A stretch of 64,000 nt of DNA from Niveispirillum cyanobacteriorum (lineage in GTDB: Bacteria; Pseudomonadota; Alphaproteobacteria; Azospirillales; Azospirillaceae). This document shows positions 17,044 to 26,393 of the stretch, one piece after another (position 1 is the first letter of the stretch; each line of letters opens with the position of its first letter). The position numbers and the translations under genes were made by a program. Where the stretch lies: contig NZ_CP025611.1 in NCBI RefSeq assembly GCF_002868735.1, positions 2,660,501 to 2,724,500 of the forward strand, in the 5' to 3' direction. The notes beneath the pieces were generated by a model that made no database searches, was not told the DNA's origin, and was given only the letters and a program-made list of their open reading frames with translations.

Positions 17044-18653
17044 CACATCACCGGCAGGGGGGAACGGGGCGGGGCCACACGAATGCGCGGCGCGGGACCG
17101 GACAGGGTCAGACGTTGGCGATGGCGCCATTCGGCGCGGGGCTCGGGCCAGTCAGACCGCTGATGCGCGCCCCGGCTTTCCTGTCGGTTGAGGGCGGCGC
17201 GGGCAATCAGGGTGGCGGTCAGCAGGCGATTGCGCAATTCGCCGGACAGACGGATGCCGGCGTGATCCTCCACCCCGACCTCCAGGTCAAGGCCGGCCTC
17301 CAGCGCCTCCAGCTCTGCCACGGCACAGGACAGGCCGATGCCATCGCGCAGCAGGCCCACGCTTTCGGCCATGATATCGGCGGCCTGCACCGATACGGCG
17401 GCTGCCTGTGCGGCGGGCGTCATGGTGGTGGGCAGGTCAGGCAGGGCGATGGGGCCGGGGCGCGGCGGGGAGGAGGCCAGGATGGCATCGGCTGCGCGTT
17501 CGGCAAAGACCAGCGCCTCCAGCAGCGAATTGCTGGCCAGACGATTGGCGCCATGCACGCCGGTACAGGCGACCTCACCGGCGGCATAGAGGCCTTGGAT
17601 GCTGGTCCGTCCATCCTGATCCGTGACCACCCCGCCCATATGATAATGCGCGGCGGGGGCCACGGGGATGGGCAGGCAGGCGGGGTCCAGACGGGCGGCG
17701 GCGCAAATGCCGGCGACCGTCGGGAACTTGGCGGCCCCGCCATCCGCCCACAGGCTGCGCAAATCCAGATAGACGGGCAGGCCGTTGGCGATGCGACCGC
17801 CAATGGCCTTGGCCACCACATCGCGCGGCGCCAGTTCGGCCAGCGGATGGGCCTTCAGCATAAAGCGCCCGCCATGTTCATCCAGAAGATGGGCACCGGC
17901 CCCGCGCAAGGCCTCTGTCAGCAGCGGCACCTGACCGGTCCGGGTGCCGGCCAGGGCGGTCGGGTGGAACTGCACAAATTCCAGATCGGCCAGATCGGCC
18001 CCGGCGCGGGCGGCCAACGCGATACCGTCGCCCGTCGCCTCTGCCGGGTTGGTGGTATGCCGGTAAAGCTGCCCAATGCCGCCACAGGCCAGCAGGACGG
18101 CGCCGGCGCGGTGGAACACCCAGCCATCATTGGCATGATGGGCCAAAACGCCGGCCACGCCGTGGCGGCCCATGACCAGATCCCAGACAAAGGCCCCGGT
18201 CTGCACCTGAATATGCGACGCCGCCCGGACACGGGCCGACAGATCGGCTATCAGGGTCCGGCCCGTGGCGTCGCCGCCGGCATGTAGGACGCGGGCGGCC
18301 CCGTGTGCTGCCTCCCGGCCCAGGCACAGGCGGCCATTGGCCTCCCGGTCAAAGGGCAGGCCCCGGTTGATCCAGCGGGTCAGGCGCTTGGCCCCCTCAT
18401 CGGTCAGCAGCGCCGCCATTTCCGGGTCCGTCAGACCGGCCCCGGCGGCCACTGTGTCGGCGGCATGTTCGGCAGGATCGTCGGCCGGGTCGATGGCTGC
18501 CGCAATCCCGCCCTGTGCCCAGTTGGACGACCCGCCGGGCAGGTCATCGGTCTTGGTCAGCAGGGCCACACGCAGCGGGGCCAGCGACAGGGCACCCACC
18601 AGCCCGGCCATGCCGGACCCGATGACGATCACGTCGCTGTCACGAAGCTGCAT
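17043..18653 (-). CDS. nadB: L-aspartate oxidase
   Basis: This 536-residue flavoprotein oxidises aspartate to iminoaspartate for quinolinate synthesis. The N-terminus holds the FAD dinucleotide-binding motif [14 protein letters not shown]. It is followed by [13 protein letters not shown] and the fumarate-reductase-family segments [12 protein letters not shown] and [21 protein letters not shown]. It lies between nadA and nadC on the same strand. The 140-bp gap to nadA is largely filled by repeat copy D, which is unusual inside an operon. Confidence 0.96.
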   Translation of the reverse strand: MQLRDSDVIVIGSGMAGLVGALSLAPLRVALLTKTDDLPGGSSNWAQGGIAAAIDPADDPAEHAADTVAAGAGLTDPEMAALLTDEGAKRLTRWINRGLPFDREANGRLCLGREAAHGAARVLHAGGDATGRTLIADLSARVRAASHIQVQTGAFVWDLVMGRHGVAGVLAHHANDGWVFHRAGAVLLACGGIGQLYRHTTNPAEATGDGIALAARAGADLADLEFVQFHPTALAGTRTGQVPLLTEALRGAGAHLLDEHGGRFMLKAHPLAELAPRDVVAKAIGGRIANGLPVYLDLRSLWADGGAAKFPTVAGICAAARLDPACLPIPVAPAAHYHMGGVVTDQDGRTSIQGLYAAGEVACTGVHGANRLASNSLLEALVFAERAADAILASSPPRPGPIALPDLPTTMTPAAQAAAVSVQAADIMAESVGLLRDGIGLSCAVAELEALEAGLDLEVGVEDHAGIRLSGELRNRLLTATLIARAALNRQESRGAHQRSDWPEPRAEWRHRQRLTLSGPAPRIRVAPPRSPLPVM

Positions 18654-18660
18654 GTTCTTG

Positions 18661-18766
18661 CTCCCTCAGGCGCCGGGCGCCGCCATCCGGCGGCTTGGCT
18701 TGCGGCGCACGGGCGCCGGGCCGGCAGTCGCCGGCCTCCGTCGGGCATGGGCAATGCCCGACGGTA
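18661..18766 (+). repeat. Four-hairpin intergenic repeat, copy D
   Basis: CCCTCA is at 18663-18668. Stem 1 is GCCGCC-atcc-GGCGGC, stem 2 is CGGCGC with GCGCCG, stem 3 is GCCGGC-agtc-GCCGGC, and stem 4 is a perfect 11-bp pair, 18738-18748 with 18754-18764. The copy lies between nadA and nadB, inverted relative to the direction of transcription. Confidence 0.87.
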
Positions 18767-18793
18767 CTGTGCTCTTCCCCCCGACGAGGGTCC

Positions 18794-19807
18794 TCACTTC
18801 TTCCCCACTTCCAGCATCCGCTCCACCGCCTGGCGGGCGCGGCCGGCGATGGCGGGGTCGACATGGACCTGGGGCTGCATGGTTTGCAGACTTTCCAGGA
18901 TGTTCGACAGGGTGATGCGGCGCATATGGGGGCAGAGATTGCAGGGGCGCACGAACTCCACCGCCGGGTTGGTGGCCGCCAGATTGTCGGCCATGGAGCA
19001 TTCGGTGATCAGCAGCACGCGCTTGGGCTGCTGACCCTCCACATAATCCTGCATCTTCGCGGTGGAGCCGACGAAATCCGCCTCTGCCAGCACATCGGGC
19101 GGGCATTCGGGATGGGCGATGATGGTGATGTCGCCCTTGAACTGGGTCCGGTAAGCCTTCAGCTGCTCGCCCGTGAACCGCTCATGCACCTCACAATGGC
19201 CCTTCCAGGCGATGACCTTCTTTGTCGTCTGGGTCGCCACCCATTTGGCCAGATATTCATCGGGAATGCACAGGACCTCGTCACCGGGCAGGGAGTTGAT
19301 CACCTCCACCGCGTTGCCAGAGGTAATGCAGACATCGCTTTCCGCCTTCACGGCGGCGGATGTGTTGACATAGGTGGCGATGGGCACGCCCGGATAACGT
19401 TCGCGCAGCAGGCGGACATCCGCCGCCGTGATGCTGTCGGCCAGCGAGCAGCCCGCATCCATGGCGGGCATCAGAACCGTCTTTTCCGGCGACAGGATCT
19501 TCGCCGTCTCTGCCATGAAATGCACACCGGCCAGGACGATGACGTCGGCATCGGTTTCTGCGGCCTTGCGGGCCAGCAGCAAACTGTCGCCCACGATATC
19601 GGCCACGGTGTGGAAAATCTCCGGCGCCTGGTAGTTATGCGCCAGGATGACGGCATTCCGCTCCTTCTTCAGCCGGTTGATGGCGGCCACCAACGGGGCA
19701 TGGAAGGGCCATTCCACCTCGGGGATCACACCCTTGACCCGGTCATAGATCGGCTTGGTGGCCTCTGCCACTTCAGGGCTGTAGGACAGGTCGAGGGGGG
19801 CGGACAT
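18794..19807 (-). CDS. nadA: Quinolinate synthase A
   Basis: This 337-residue iron-sulfur enzyme condenses iminoaspartate with dihydroxyacetone phosphate to form quinolinate. Conserved elements include [20 protein letters not shown], the cluster cysteine in [28 protein letters not shown] and the C-terminal CNLCPHM. It is the first gene of nadABC. The start at 19807 lies 24 bp from two operator-like dyads, consistent with repression by an NAD-responsive regulator. Confidence 0.96.
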   Translation of the reverse strand: MSAPLDLSYSPEVAEATKPIYDRVKGVIPEVEWPFHAPLVAAINRLKKERNAVILAHNYQAPEIFHTVADIVGDSLLLARKAAETDADVIVLAGVHFMAETAKILSPEKTVLMPAMDAGCSLADSITAADVRLLRERYPGVPIATYVNTSAAVKAESDVCITSGNAVEVINSLPGDEVLCIPDEYLAKWVATQTTKKVIAWKGHCEVHERFTGEQLKAYRTQFKGDITIIAHPECPPDVLAEADFVGSTAKMQDYVEGQQPKRVLLITECSMADNLAATNPAVEFVRPCNLCPHMRRITLSNILESLQTMQPQVHVDPAIAGRARQAVERMLEVGKK

Positions 19808-19830
19808 CGTAGCGGCTCCGACAGGGACTT

Positions 19831-19877
19831 ATGCTCGAATTGAGCATTACTCTCCCTTATGCTCGCGCAGAGTATAA
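19831..19877 (-). promoter_or_regulatory. Two operator-like dyads upstream of nadA
   Basis: The first dyad is ATGCTC-gaatt-GAGCAT (19831-19847). The second is TTATGCTC-gcgca-GAGTATAA (19857-19877). Both have a 5-bp centre, and their centres are 28 bp apart. They overlap the predicted -10 region and transcription start, which fits repression. The likely ligand-sensing regulator (an NadQ- or NrtR-type protein) is not encoded in this window; its identity is inference. Confidence 0.65.
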
Positions 19878-19898
19878 GGGGTGTCAAGCCCGTGTCAG
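19871..19898 (-). promoter_or_regulatory. Predicted nadA promoter
   Basis: On the minus strand CTGACA (19893-19898) and TATACT (19871-19876) are separated by 16 bp; each differs from the sigma-70 consensus at one position. The -10 hexamer lies inside the second operator dyad. Beyond it, 19899-20033 shows no further recognisable feature. Confidence 0.5.
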
Positions 19899-20033
19899 CG
19901 TGGCGTCACGCATCCGTCACAGTTCGGACCGGTGGGATTCGCATGTGTGCGGCGCAACATCGTTGCGTGGAGGGCGGCGTGGATCGATGGCGTTAACCCT
20001 GTGAAACATGTGGAACGGGGTTTTCGGGTGGTT

Positions 20034-21167
20034 TCAGTCTAGGTCGCGGTGTTTGCCTTTCAGGGCGAGCCAGTTGGCGTGGGCCACGAGGCGGGCGGCG
20101 GTGAGGCCGGGGATGCCGTCGGGGCCGTCGGCGTCGGGCCGGCTGTTGTGCAGAAGCCAGGCCAGCAGGCGGACGGAGGTTTGCGGGTGGCGGATGGGTG
20201 CTGCACGGCGGGGTGTGCGGGGTGGGTTGGGGTGAGGGCGGTTGGTGGCGCGGTAGGGGTGGGTACGCTTTTGAGGTGGTTTTGCGACGCCCCCCGCCGC
20301 GCGCTCCGTCAATTCATCCCCCTTCGTCATCCCGGCGAAGGCCGGGACCCAGGGGTCAGGGGCACCATCCGTTTCCGAGGCGTTGGTCGGATTTAGGGCG
20401 GTGGGGTCGGGCGTGAGGCCCCTGGGTCCCGGCTTTCGCCGGGATGACGAAGGAAGGGGGGATGAAGAGGAAGGCTGGGATGACGGCGGAAGGGGATCGG
20501 GTCGTGCCGCCACCGCCGGACGGATCGGCCCTGGCGGGCGCAGGCCGGTTTGGGGCTCTGGCGCGGGGCTTTCTTCCATGATGGGCAAAGGCGTGTCGGG
20601 GCCGGGTGGGGTGGCGAGGTCGGCCAGGATGGCCCCTTCCTGGGTGGCGCTGGGCCACCAGCCCTGGGGCATGCGGGCATAACCGGGCTTGGGCGGTTTT
20701 TCGGCCTGTTGCAGCAGGGTGTCACCAATGCCCAGCCGTTCGGCGGCCCACAGCGTGGCGCGCAGATTGCCGTCGGCCACGGCGCGGTAGATCGTGTCCA
20801 CCACCAGTTCGCGCATGGCCACGAACCGGCTGTCCGCTTCCCGCCGCATCAGGGCGCGTTCTTCGGCGATGCGGCGGCGCAGATTGGGCGACTGGCTGAT
20901 GGCGCGCCAGATGGTGGTGCGCGACAGTTTGTAATGTTCCGCGATCTTGATGATGGGCACGCCGGCGGCCAGGTGAAAGGCGATCTTGGCCCAGGTCGGT
21001 TCATCCGCCGCGCGGGATTTATATCCTGCCATCAGACGGGGGCTGCTGGCGGCGAAATCGTTGGGGGCCGAGCGGGACGCCGCCGGTCCGCCTTCGTTGG
21101 CGGCCATGGCGGCGCGGATGGCATCCTGACGCTGCCGCAGGGAAAGACCTTCGAGGTTGGGTTGCAT
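20034..21167 (-). CDS. Helix-turn-helix protein of unknown function with an in-frame repeat insertion
   Basis: This 377-residue protein has an HTH near residues 66-95 (GVPIIKIAEHYKLSRTTIWR) resembling DNA-binding regions of phage small-terminase or regulatory proteins. A charged helical stretch follows (LRRRIAEERALMRREADSRF). Residues 170-330 are rich in Pro, Ser and Arg and look disordered; within them residues 239-282 are translated exactly from an inverted-repeat element (20322-20453). A compact C-terminal segment (SVRLLAWLLHNSRPD ... LTAARLVAHANWLALKGKHRDLD) resembles another small domain. ATG 21167 has GGAG 7 bp upstream. No phage genes are adjacent; function is not known. Confidence 0.6.
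   Translation of the reverse strand: MQPNLEGLSLRQRQDAIRAAMAANEGGPAASRSAPNDFAASSPRLMAGYKSRAADEPTWAKIAFHLAAGVPIIKIAEHYKLSRTTIWRAISQSPNLRRRIAEERALMRREADSRFVAMRELVVDTIYRAVADGNLRATLWAAERLGIGDTLLQQAEKPPKPGYARMPQGWWPSATQEGAILADLATPPGPDTPLPIMEESPAPEPQTGLRPPGPIRPAVAARPDPLPPSSQPSSSSPLPSSSRRKPGPRGLTPDPTALNPTNASETDGAPDPWVPAFAGMTKGDELTERAAGGVAKPPQKRTHPYRATNRPHPNPPRTPRRAAPIRHPQTSVRLLAWLLHNSRPDADGPDGIPGLTAARLVAHANWLALKGKHRDLD
20322..20453. repeat. Inverted-repeat element (CGTCATCCCGGCG family), copy 1, inside a CDS
   Basis: The left arm (20322-20353) and right arm (20421-20453) are inverted copies of a conserved 32-bp end ending in GGGACCCAGG. The 132-bp element is exactly 44 codons and keeps the reading frame of the HTH gene. 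This end sequence is a widespread intergenic repeat in proteobacteria. Confidence 0.88.
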
Positions 21168-21255
21168 GGCGCGCGCTCCGTAGCGGTGTGGGAGCGTGAT
21201 CCTAGCATTTTATAGGAAAATATTCCATAAATGGGGTTGAGCAGGGGCACTTTCT

Positions 21256-21376
21256 CGTCATCCCGGCGAAAGCCGGGACCCAGGAGCCGCAAGATCAAAG
21301 TTTGTCGCAGACAGGTGAAAGATTGTTCGGCGGTCGGGCGTGTGGACCCTGGGTCCCGGCTTTCGCCGGGATGACG
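21256..21376. repeat. Inverted-repeat element (CGTCATCCCGGCG family), copy 2
   Basis: The arms begin CGTCAT at 21256 and end ATGACG at 21376. The 121-bp element lies in the 241-bp gap between the HTH gene start and the stop of the next minus-strand gene. The AT-rich stretch around 21200-21235 beside it may hold the HTH gene promoter (TATAAAATG on the minus strand). Confidence 0.88.
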
Positions 21377-21408
21377 ACAGTAGAAGATGACGGTGGGGCA
21401 CGGTGCCC

Positions 21409-22767
21409 TTAATTCACCGCCATCAGGCCCCGGAACAGGCTGCTCGCGTCGGTGCCGTTCAGGGTGACTTGCCCCTGGGGCGTGATGGTCAGGGCGTATT
21501 GGTGGGTGGTGCCCATCGGCCCCGCTTCGGGGCGGCCCAGGCCCTGCAACGCGTAGAGGCCGATGGCGAGGGCGGCACCATTGGCGCCCATCGACTGATT
21601 GATGCCGGTGATGATCTTGTCCACGCCGCGTAGCGACAGGGTGGCGTTGCCGGTCACGCCGTTGGCATTGCCGGGACCGAAGCGGAAATCGCCCTGGCCC
21701 AGGATGGTGGAGTTGGGGTTCCAGAGGGTCAGTTTGGACAGTTTGATGGTACTGCCCGCCGCCGCCAGGGAAGGGGTCCAGCCATCGGCCGGTTTGGCCC
21801 CGGTCAACAGCGCCTTGGGCAGGGCCGTGCCGGTCAGGTTGATACTGGCGCGGACGGGCAGCAGGTCGGGGGACAGGCGGTTACCGGTATGGTTCAGCCC
21901 CTCATGCGTCCAGTCCAGCGACAGGGCAGCCTTGGCCGATGACAGGCCGGACAGGGTCAGTTTGCCCTTGCCCATCTCCAGCGCGCTGCGCGTGCCATCG
22001 TCACGCACCTGACGGAAGCCGGCAATATCGGCGGACAGGTCGGCGGTGCGGGCGATACGGTCCAAATGGGCGCGGTCACCGCTGGCCAGCAAGTCGCCCA
22101 TGCGGCGCATGTCCAGACCATCGGCCCCGCCATCCAGACGCAGACGCTGCACCGCCAGCCGGTCAATGCCCATCGGGTCCTTCAGCGACAGACCATCGAG
22201 CGCCAGGGACACACGCCCGCTCCACACCCCATCCTTCATGGATTTGGGTGTCAGGATCAGGCGCAGGGCCGACAGGGAACCGGTACCGGCCCCCAGGGCG
22301 GGCTTGAAGCTGGCATTGCCGATATCAAGATCGGCGGAGAGCAGCGAGCGGCCATCGCCGCTGATGACAAGGTTCAGGTTCTGCCGGGCCAGCGCAATAT
22401 CGCCTAACCGAAAACCATTGCCGCCATAGAGCGTCAGCCCCTGCGGCAGACGCAGTTTCAACTGCCAGGACCCGTCGGGCCGGGGGGTGGCGTCGCCCTC
22501 CACCAATGGCGCCTCCACCATCCAGCCATCATTGGCGGCCAGGCGCAGGATGGGGATGCGCAAGTGATAGAGGCCCGCCTTTTCCGTCACGGCCACATCG
22601 GGCACGCGCTCCACATGCAACCGGTCACGGCTGACCGCCGACTCGCCCAGGCGGCGGGTCAGCATATCCTTCAAGGATGCTGCCTGTTCCGGGCTGGCCC
22701 CGGCGGGCGCGGCGGGGGAGAGGGCCAGGGCGGCGAGCGTAGCGAGGAGGAGAAGCGCTTTCTTCAT
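21409..22767 (-). CDS. Predicted exported protein, possibly DUF2125-like
   Basis: This 452-residue protein starts with a signal peptide (MKKALLLLATLAALALSPAAP, cleavage near residue 24). The mature part is a long run of beta-strand-like segments with a repeated 'LxLDGL...' or 'LTLSGLSSAK' pattern, ending YALTITPQGQVTLNGTDASSL. The layout resembles DUF2125 or AsmA-like periplasmic proteins, but I cannot assign it firmly. The ATG at 22767 starts the signal peptide; an upstream in-frame ATG at 22803 would extend it without an obvious ribosome-binding site. It is divergent from the helicase gene. Confidence 0.6.
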   Translation of the reverse strand: MKKALLLLATLAALALSPAAPAGASPEQAASLKDMLTRRLGESAVSRDRLHVERVPDVAVTEKAGLYHLRIPILRLAANDGWMVEAPLVEGDATPRPDGSWQLKLRLPQGLTLYGGNGFRLGDIALARQNLNLVISGDGRSLLSADLDIGNASFKPALGAGTGSLSALRLILTPKSMKDGVWSGRVSLALDGLSLKDPMGIDRLAVQRLRLDGGADGLDMRRMGDLLASGDRAHLDRIARTADLSADIAGFRQVRDDGTRSALEMGKGKLTLSGLSSAKAALSLDWTHEGLNHTGNRLSPDLLPVRASINLTGTALPKALLTGAKPADGWTPSLAAAGSTIKLSKLTLWNPNSTILGQGDFRFGPGNANGVTGNATLSLRGVDKIITGINQSMGANGAALAIGLYALQGLGRPEAGPMGTTHQYALTITPQGQVTLNGTDASSLFRGLMAVN

Positions 22768-22848
22768 GCCTGATGATCTGACCCGCACAGATGGCTTTTC
22801 CATGGCCGGGCTTGCATTATCACAGGCGTCCGCCCATGGATAAGCATC

Positions 22849-25455
22849 ATGAGCGCAAATCCTTCCCATCCGGCGGGGCTGGCGACGGCCACGGGTGGCC
22901 GGGTGCTGGCGGTGCTGGGCCCCACCAATACCGGCAAGACCTATCTGGCCATGGAGCGCATGGCGGCCCATGCGACCGGCATGATCGGCTTCCCGCTGCG
23001 TCTCCTGGCGCGCGAAAATTATGACAAGCTGGTGCGGATGAAGGGGGCCAATCATGTGGCCCTGGTGACGGGGGAGGAGAAGATCATCCCGCCGGCCCCA
23101 CGCTATTGGGTCTGTACGGTCGAAAGCATGCCGCTGGAACGGCAGGTGGCGTTCCTGTGCGTGGATGAAATCCAGCTTTGTGCCGATGCGGAGCGCGGGC
23201 ACATCTTCACCGACCGGTTGCTGCATGCGCGCGGCGGGGAAGAGACGATGTTCTTAGGCTCGGACATGATCCGGCCCCTGATCTTGAGGCTGATCCCCAA
23301 GGTGGAGATCATCACCCGCCCGCGCTTTTCCAAGCTGAGTTTCGGGGGGCACAAGAAGCTGACCAAGCTGCCGCCGCGCAGTGCTGTCACGGCCTTTTCG
23401 GTCACCGAGGTCTATCAACTGGCCGAGATGGTGCGCCGCTCGCGCGGCGGCACGGCGGTGGTGATGGGGGCGCTGAGCCCCCGTACCCGCAATGCCCAGG
23501 TGGCCATGTATCAGGCGGGCGATGTCGATTATCTGGTGGCGACCGACGCCATCGGTATGGGCCTGAACATGGATGTGGACCATGTCTGGTTCGCCCGCAT
23601 GAACAAGTTCGACGGGCAGCGCCCGCGCCGCCTGACGGCCCCGGAAGTGGCGCAGATTGGCGGGCGGGCCGGGCGGCACCAGACGGACGGCACCTTTGGC
23701 ACCACCTGGGACTGTTCCCCCCTGGATGATGATATCGTGCAGGCGGTGGAGAACCATACGTTCCCGCCTTTGCAGCAACTGAGCTGGCGTAACAGTGAAC
23801 TGGATACGCGGTCGGTGGACGGGCTGCTGCGCAGCCTGGAAGCGCCCTCGCCCTCGCCCCTGCTGATCCGGGCGCGGCCCGCCGATGATGTGGAGGCGCT
23901 GAAGGCCCTGGCCGGCGACGCGGAGGTCATGGGCCTGACGCGCCGGCCGCGCGGGGTGAAGATGCTGTGGGAGGTCTGTCAGGTCCCGGATTTCCGCAAG
24001 ACCATGACGGATGCACATACAAGGCTGCTGGGTCAGTTGTACCGTCACCTGATGGCACCCGGCGGGCGGCTGCCCACCGACTTTGTGGTGGCGCAGGTGC
24101 AGCGGCTAGATAATCTGAATGGGGATATCGACACGCTGGTGTCGCGCATCGCCCATATCCGCACCTGGACCTATATCAGCCATCGCGCCGACTGGGTCAC
24201 CGATCCCAAGCATTGGCAGGGGCTGACGCGCGGGATTGAGGATCGGCTGTCGGACGCGCTGCATGAACGGCTGACCCAGCGCTTTGTCGATAAGCGCTCG
24301 GCCGGGTTGGTGAAGTCTCTGCGTACCGGGCGCGACCTGACGGGGTTCGTCACCAATGACGGGACGGTCATGGTGGAAGGCCATGCGGTGGGTGCGCTGC
24401 GCGGTCTGGGGTTTGAGATGCAGGCCGATGTCGGCGACGACGACGCCCCCACCTTGATGACCGCCGCGCGCCGGGCCCTGCGTGAGGAGATTGCACGCCG
24501 GGTAGCGGCGCTGGAGGGGGCGGGGGACACGGCCTTTGCCCTCGACACCGACGGGGTTCTGCGCTGGGACGGGGTGGAGGTTGGGCGGCTGGTGGCCGGT
24601 GAGCGGCTGCTGTCGCCGTCGGTAAGGTTGCTGCGCGATGATCTGCTGGAAGGGGTGCAGCGGGAGCGGGTGCGGGCACGGCTGCTGGCGTTCGTGGGGA
24701 CCCGTGTGCGTGCCGATCTGGCGCCGCTGGTCCGGCTGGAGGCGGCGGAGATCACGGGCGCGGCGCGCGGCGTGGTGTTCCAACTGTCGGAGGCCGCCGG
24801 GATATTGCCGCGTGAGGCGGTGGCGGGGCTGCTGCCGGGGATTGATAAGCCGCAGCGGGCAGCACTGGAACGGCTGGGCGTGCGGTTTGGGGTAGGGCAG
24901 ATCTATCTACCGGGCCTGATCAAACCGCGTGCCGCCGCGATGCTGGGCCTGCTCTGGGCGGTGAAGCAGGGATTGGCGCTGCCAGTGTCGTTGCCGCCGC
25001 CGGGGCGGATTTCGGTGGTGCGGGAGGGGATGGACGACGGTCTGCTGCGCGCCGCCGGTTACCTGCCGCTGGGGCCAAGGGCCGTGCGGGTGGATATGGC
25101 CGACCGGTTGATGCAGATGATTGCTGACCGGTCAGGCGATGGGCGGTTGACCGACCTGTCAGGGCTGGCCCCGCTGGCCGCCTGTGCCAATGCGGAGGTT
25201 CCATCCATCCTGACGGCGCTGGGCTGGCGCTTGCGGAAAAAGCCGCCTTCGGTGGAAGGGCAGGAGCCGGCACCCGATATCTGGGTCCGGCGGAAGCCCG
25301 ACATGCCGATGGCCCAGGCGGTGGAGAGGGTGCGCGTGGATGCCGATAATCCCTTTTCCGCGCTGGCGGGGCTGAAGGAAAAGATGATGACGGCACCGGT
25401 CCCGGCGCGGGCCGGACGGCGGCGACGACGCGGGGGGAAGGGGGCAACGCCATGA
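22849..25455 (+). CDS. Suv3-like ATP-dependent RNA helicase
   Basis: This 868-residue superfamily 2 helicase matches the alphaproteobacterial relatives of mitochondrial Suv3. Walker A is GPTNTGKT (residues 24-31), the DExH-like box is CVDEIQLC (Asp106-Glu107), and motif VI is QIGGRAGRHQTDGTFG. A long C-terminal region ends in a basic tail (RAGRRRRRGGKG), likely RNA-binding. In mitochondria Suv3 works with an exoribonuclease in RNA decay; the bacterial partner is not established. The stop codon overlaps prmC as ATGA. The S4-domain gene that often follows this helicase in relatives is absent here. Confidence 0.88.
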   Translation: MSANPSHPAGLATATGGRVLAVLGPTNTGKTYLAMERMAAHATGMIGFPLRLLARENYDKLVRMKGANHVALVTGEEKIIPPAPRYWVCTVESMPLERQVAFLCVDEIQLCADAERGHIFTDRLLHARGGEETMFLGSDMIRPLILRLIPKVEIITRPRFSKLSFGGHKKLTKLPPRSAVTAFSVTEVYQLAEMVRRSRGGTAVVMGALSPRTRNAQVAMYQAGDVDYLVATDAIGMGLNMDVDHVWFARMNKFDGQRPRRLTAPEVAQIGGRAGRHQTDGTFGTTWDCSPLDDDIVQAVENHTFPPLQQLSWRNSELDTRSVDGLLRSLEAPSPSPLLIRARPADDVEALKALAGDAEVMGLTRRPRGVKMLWEVCQVPDFRKTMTDAHTRLLGQLYRHLMAPGGRLPTDFVVAQVQRLDNLNGDIDTLVSRIAHIRTWTYISHRADWVTDPKHWQGLTRGIEDRLSDALHERLTQRFVDKRSAGLVKSLRTGRDLTGFVTNDGTVMVEGHAVGALRGLGFEMQADVGDDDAPTLMTAARRALREEIARRVAALEGAGDTAFALDTDGVLRWDGVEVGRLVAGERLLSPSVRLLRDDLLEGVQRERVRARLLAFVGTRVRADLAPLVRLEAAEITGAARGVVFQLSEAAGILPREAVAGLLPGIDKPQRAALERLGVRFGVGQIYLPGLIKPRAAAMLGLLWAVKQGLALPVSLPPPGRISVVREGMDDGLLRAAGYLPLGPRAVRVDMADRLMQMIADRSGDGRLTDLSGLAPLAACANAEVPSILTALGWRLRKKPPSVEGQEPAPDIWVRRKPDMPMAQAVERVRVDADNPFSALAGLKEKMMTAPVPARAGRRRRRGGKGATP

Positions 25456-26309
25456 CCGATCTGTCCATCCTGCTGCGCGATGCCGAACAGCGCCTGACGG
25501 CGCTGGGCGTGGAAGAGGCGCGGCTGGACCTGCTCTATCTGGCCGAACGAGCCTTTGGCATTCCCGTTTCCCGCCTGCGCCGGCCCGACGGGCTGATGGG
25601 CACGGCGGAACAGGTGGCGGCGTTCAACGCGCTGGTGGAACGCCGCGCTGCGCGCGAGCCGGTGCAGCGCATCCTGGGCGATTGGGAGTTCTGGGGCCTG
25701 ACCCTGACGCTGGGTCCGGAAACCCTGATCCCCCGACCCGACACGGAAACGCTTGTGGAAGCGGTGCTGAAATCCTGTCCCGACCGGGGGCGGGCCTGGC
25801 GGATTCTGGATTTGGGCACCGGGACCGGGGCCATTCTGCTGGCGCTGCTGTCGGAATATCGACATGCGTTCGGGGTGGGGGTCGATCTGTCGCCCGACGC
25901 GGCGATGGTGGCACGAGGGAACGCGGTGTCGCTGGGCCTGTCGGGGCGGGCGGCGTTTGTGGCGGGGTCCTGGGTGGATGCGCTGGGTGGGCCGTTCGAC
26001 ATTATTGTCTCCAACCCGCCCTATATCCCCGATGGCGATATCGCGGGGCTGGCGCCGGAGGTGGCGCGGTTTGAGCCGTGGCGGGCGCTGGCCGGCGGGG
26101 CGGATGGCCTGGACCCCTATCGCCATCTGGTGCGCGTGCTGCCGCTGCTGCTGTCGCCTGGCGGGCTGCTGGGGTTTGAACATGGGGCCGATCAGGGGCC
26201 GGCGGTGGCCGACCTGATGCGCGGGGCCGGATTTGCGGGGGTGGTCACTGTGCGCGATCTGGGCGACCGCGACCGGGTGACCATGGGTCGGGGTTCTGGC
26301 CGCGATTGA
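25452..26309 (+). CDS. prmC: Peptide chain release factor N5-glutamine methyltransferase
   Basis: This 285-residue enzyme methylates the GGQ glutamine of release factors. It has an N-terminal helical domain (EEARLDLLYLAERAFG), the GDWEFWG and PRPDTETLVE segments, the SAM-binding DLGTGTGAILLAL, and the catalytic SNPPYIP motif. It overlaps the helicase gene by 4 bp, so the two are probably translationally coupled. In relatives prmC usually follows prfA; prfA is not in this window, which suggests a rearranged locus. Confidence 0.93.
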   Translation: MTDLSILLRDAEQRLTALGVEEARLDLLYLAERAFGIPVSRLRRPDGLMGTAEQVAAFNALVERRAAREPVQRILGDWEFWGLTLTLGPETLIPRPDTETLVEAVLKSCPDRGRAWRILDLGTGTGAILLALLSEYRHAFGVGVDLSPDAAMVARGNAVSLGLSGRAAFVAGSWVDALGGPFDIIVSNPPYIPDGDIAGLAPEVARFEPWRALAGGADGLDPYRHLVRVLPLLLSPGGLLGFEHGADQGPAVADLMRGAGFAGVVTVRDLGDRDRVTMGRGSGRD

Positions 26310-26393
26310 CGGCAGTGTCGGTGGCTCCCTATCCTCCCCCTCCCCAGACAGGCCGGCGGATATGCACGGCGGATCGTGAAGGAGGGGGCGGAA

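Noticed and set aside
20034-21167. Prophage remnant suggested by the terminase-like helix-turn-helix
   Set aside because: No other phage gene, integrase or attachment site is nearby, and the flanking genes are ordinary chromosomal ones.
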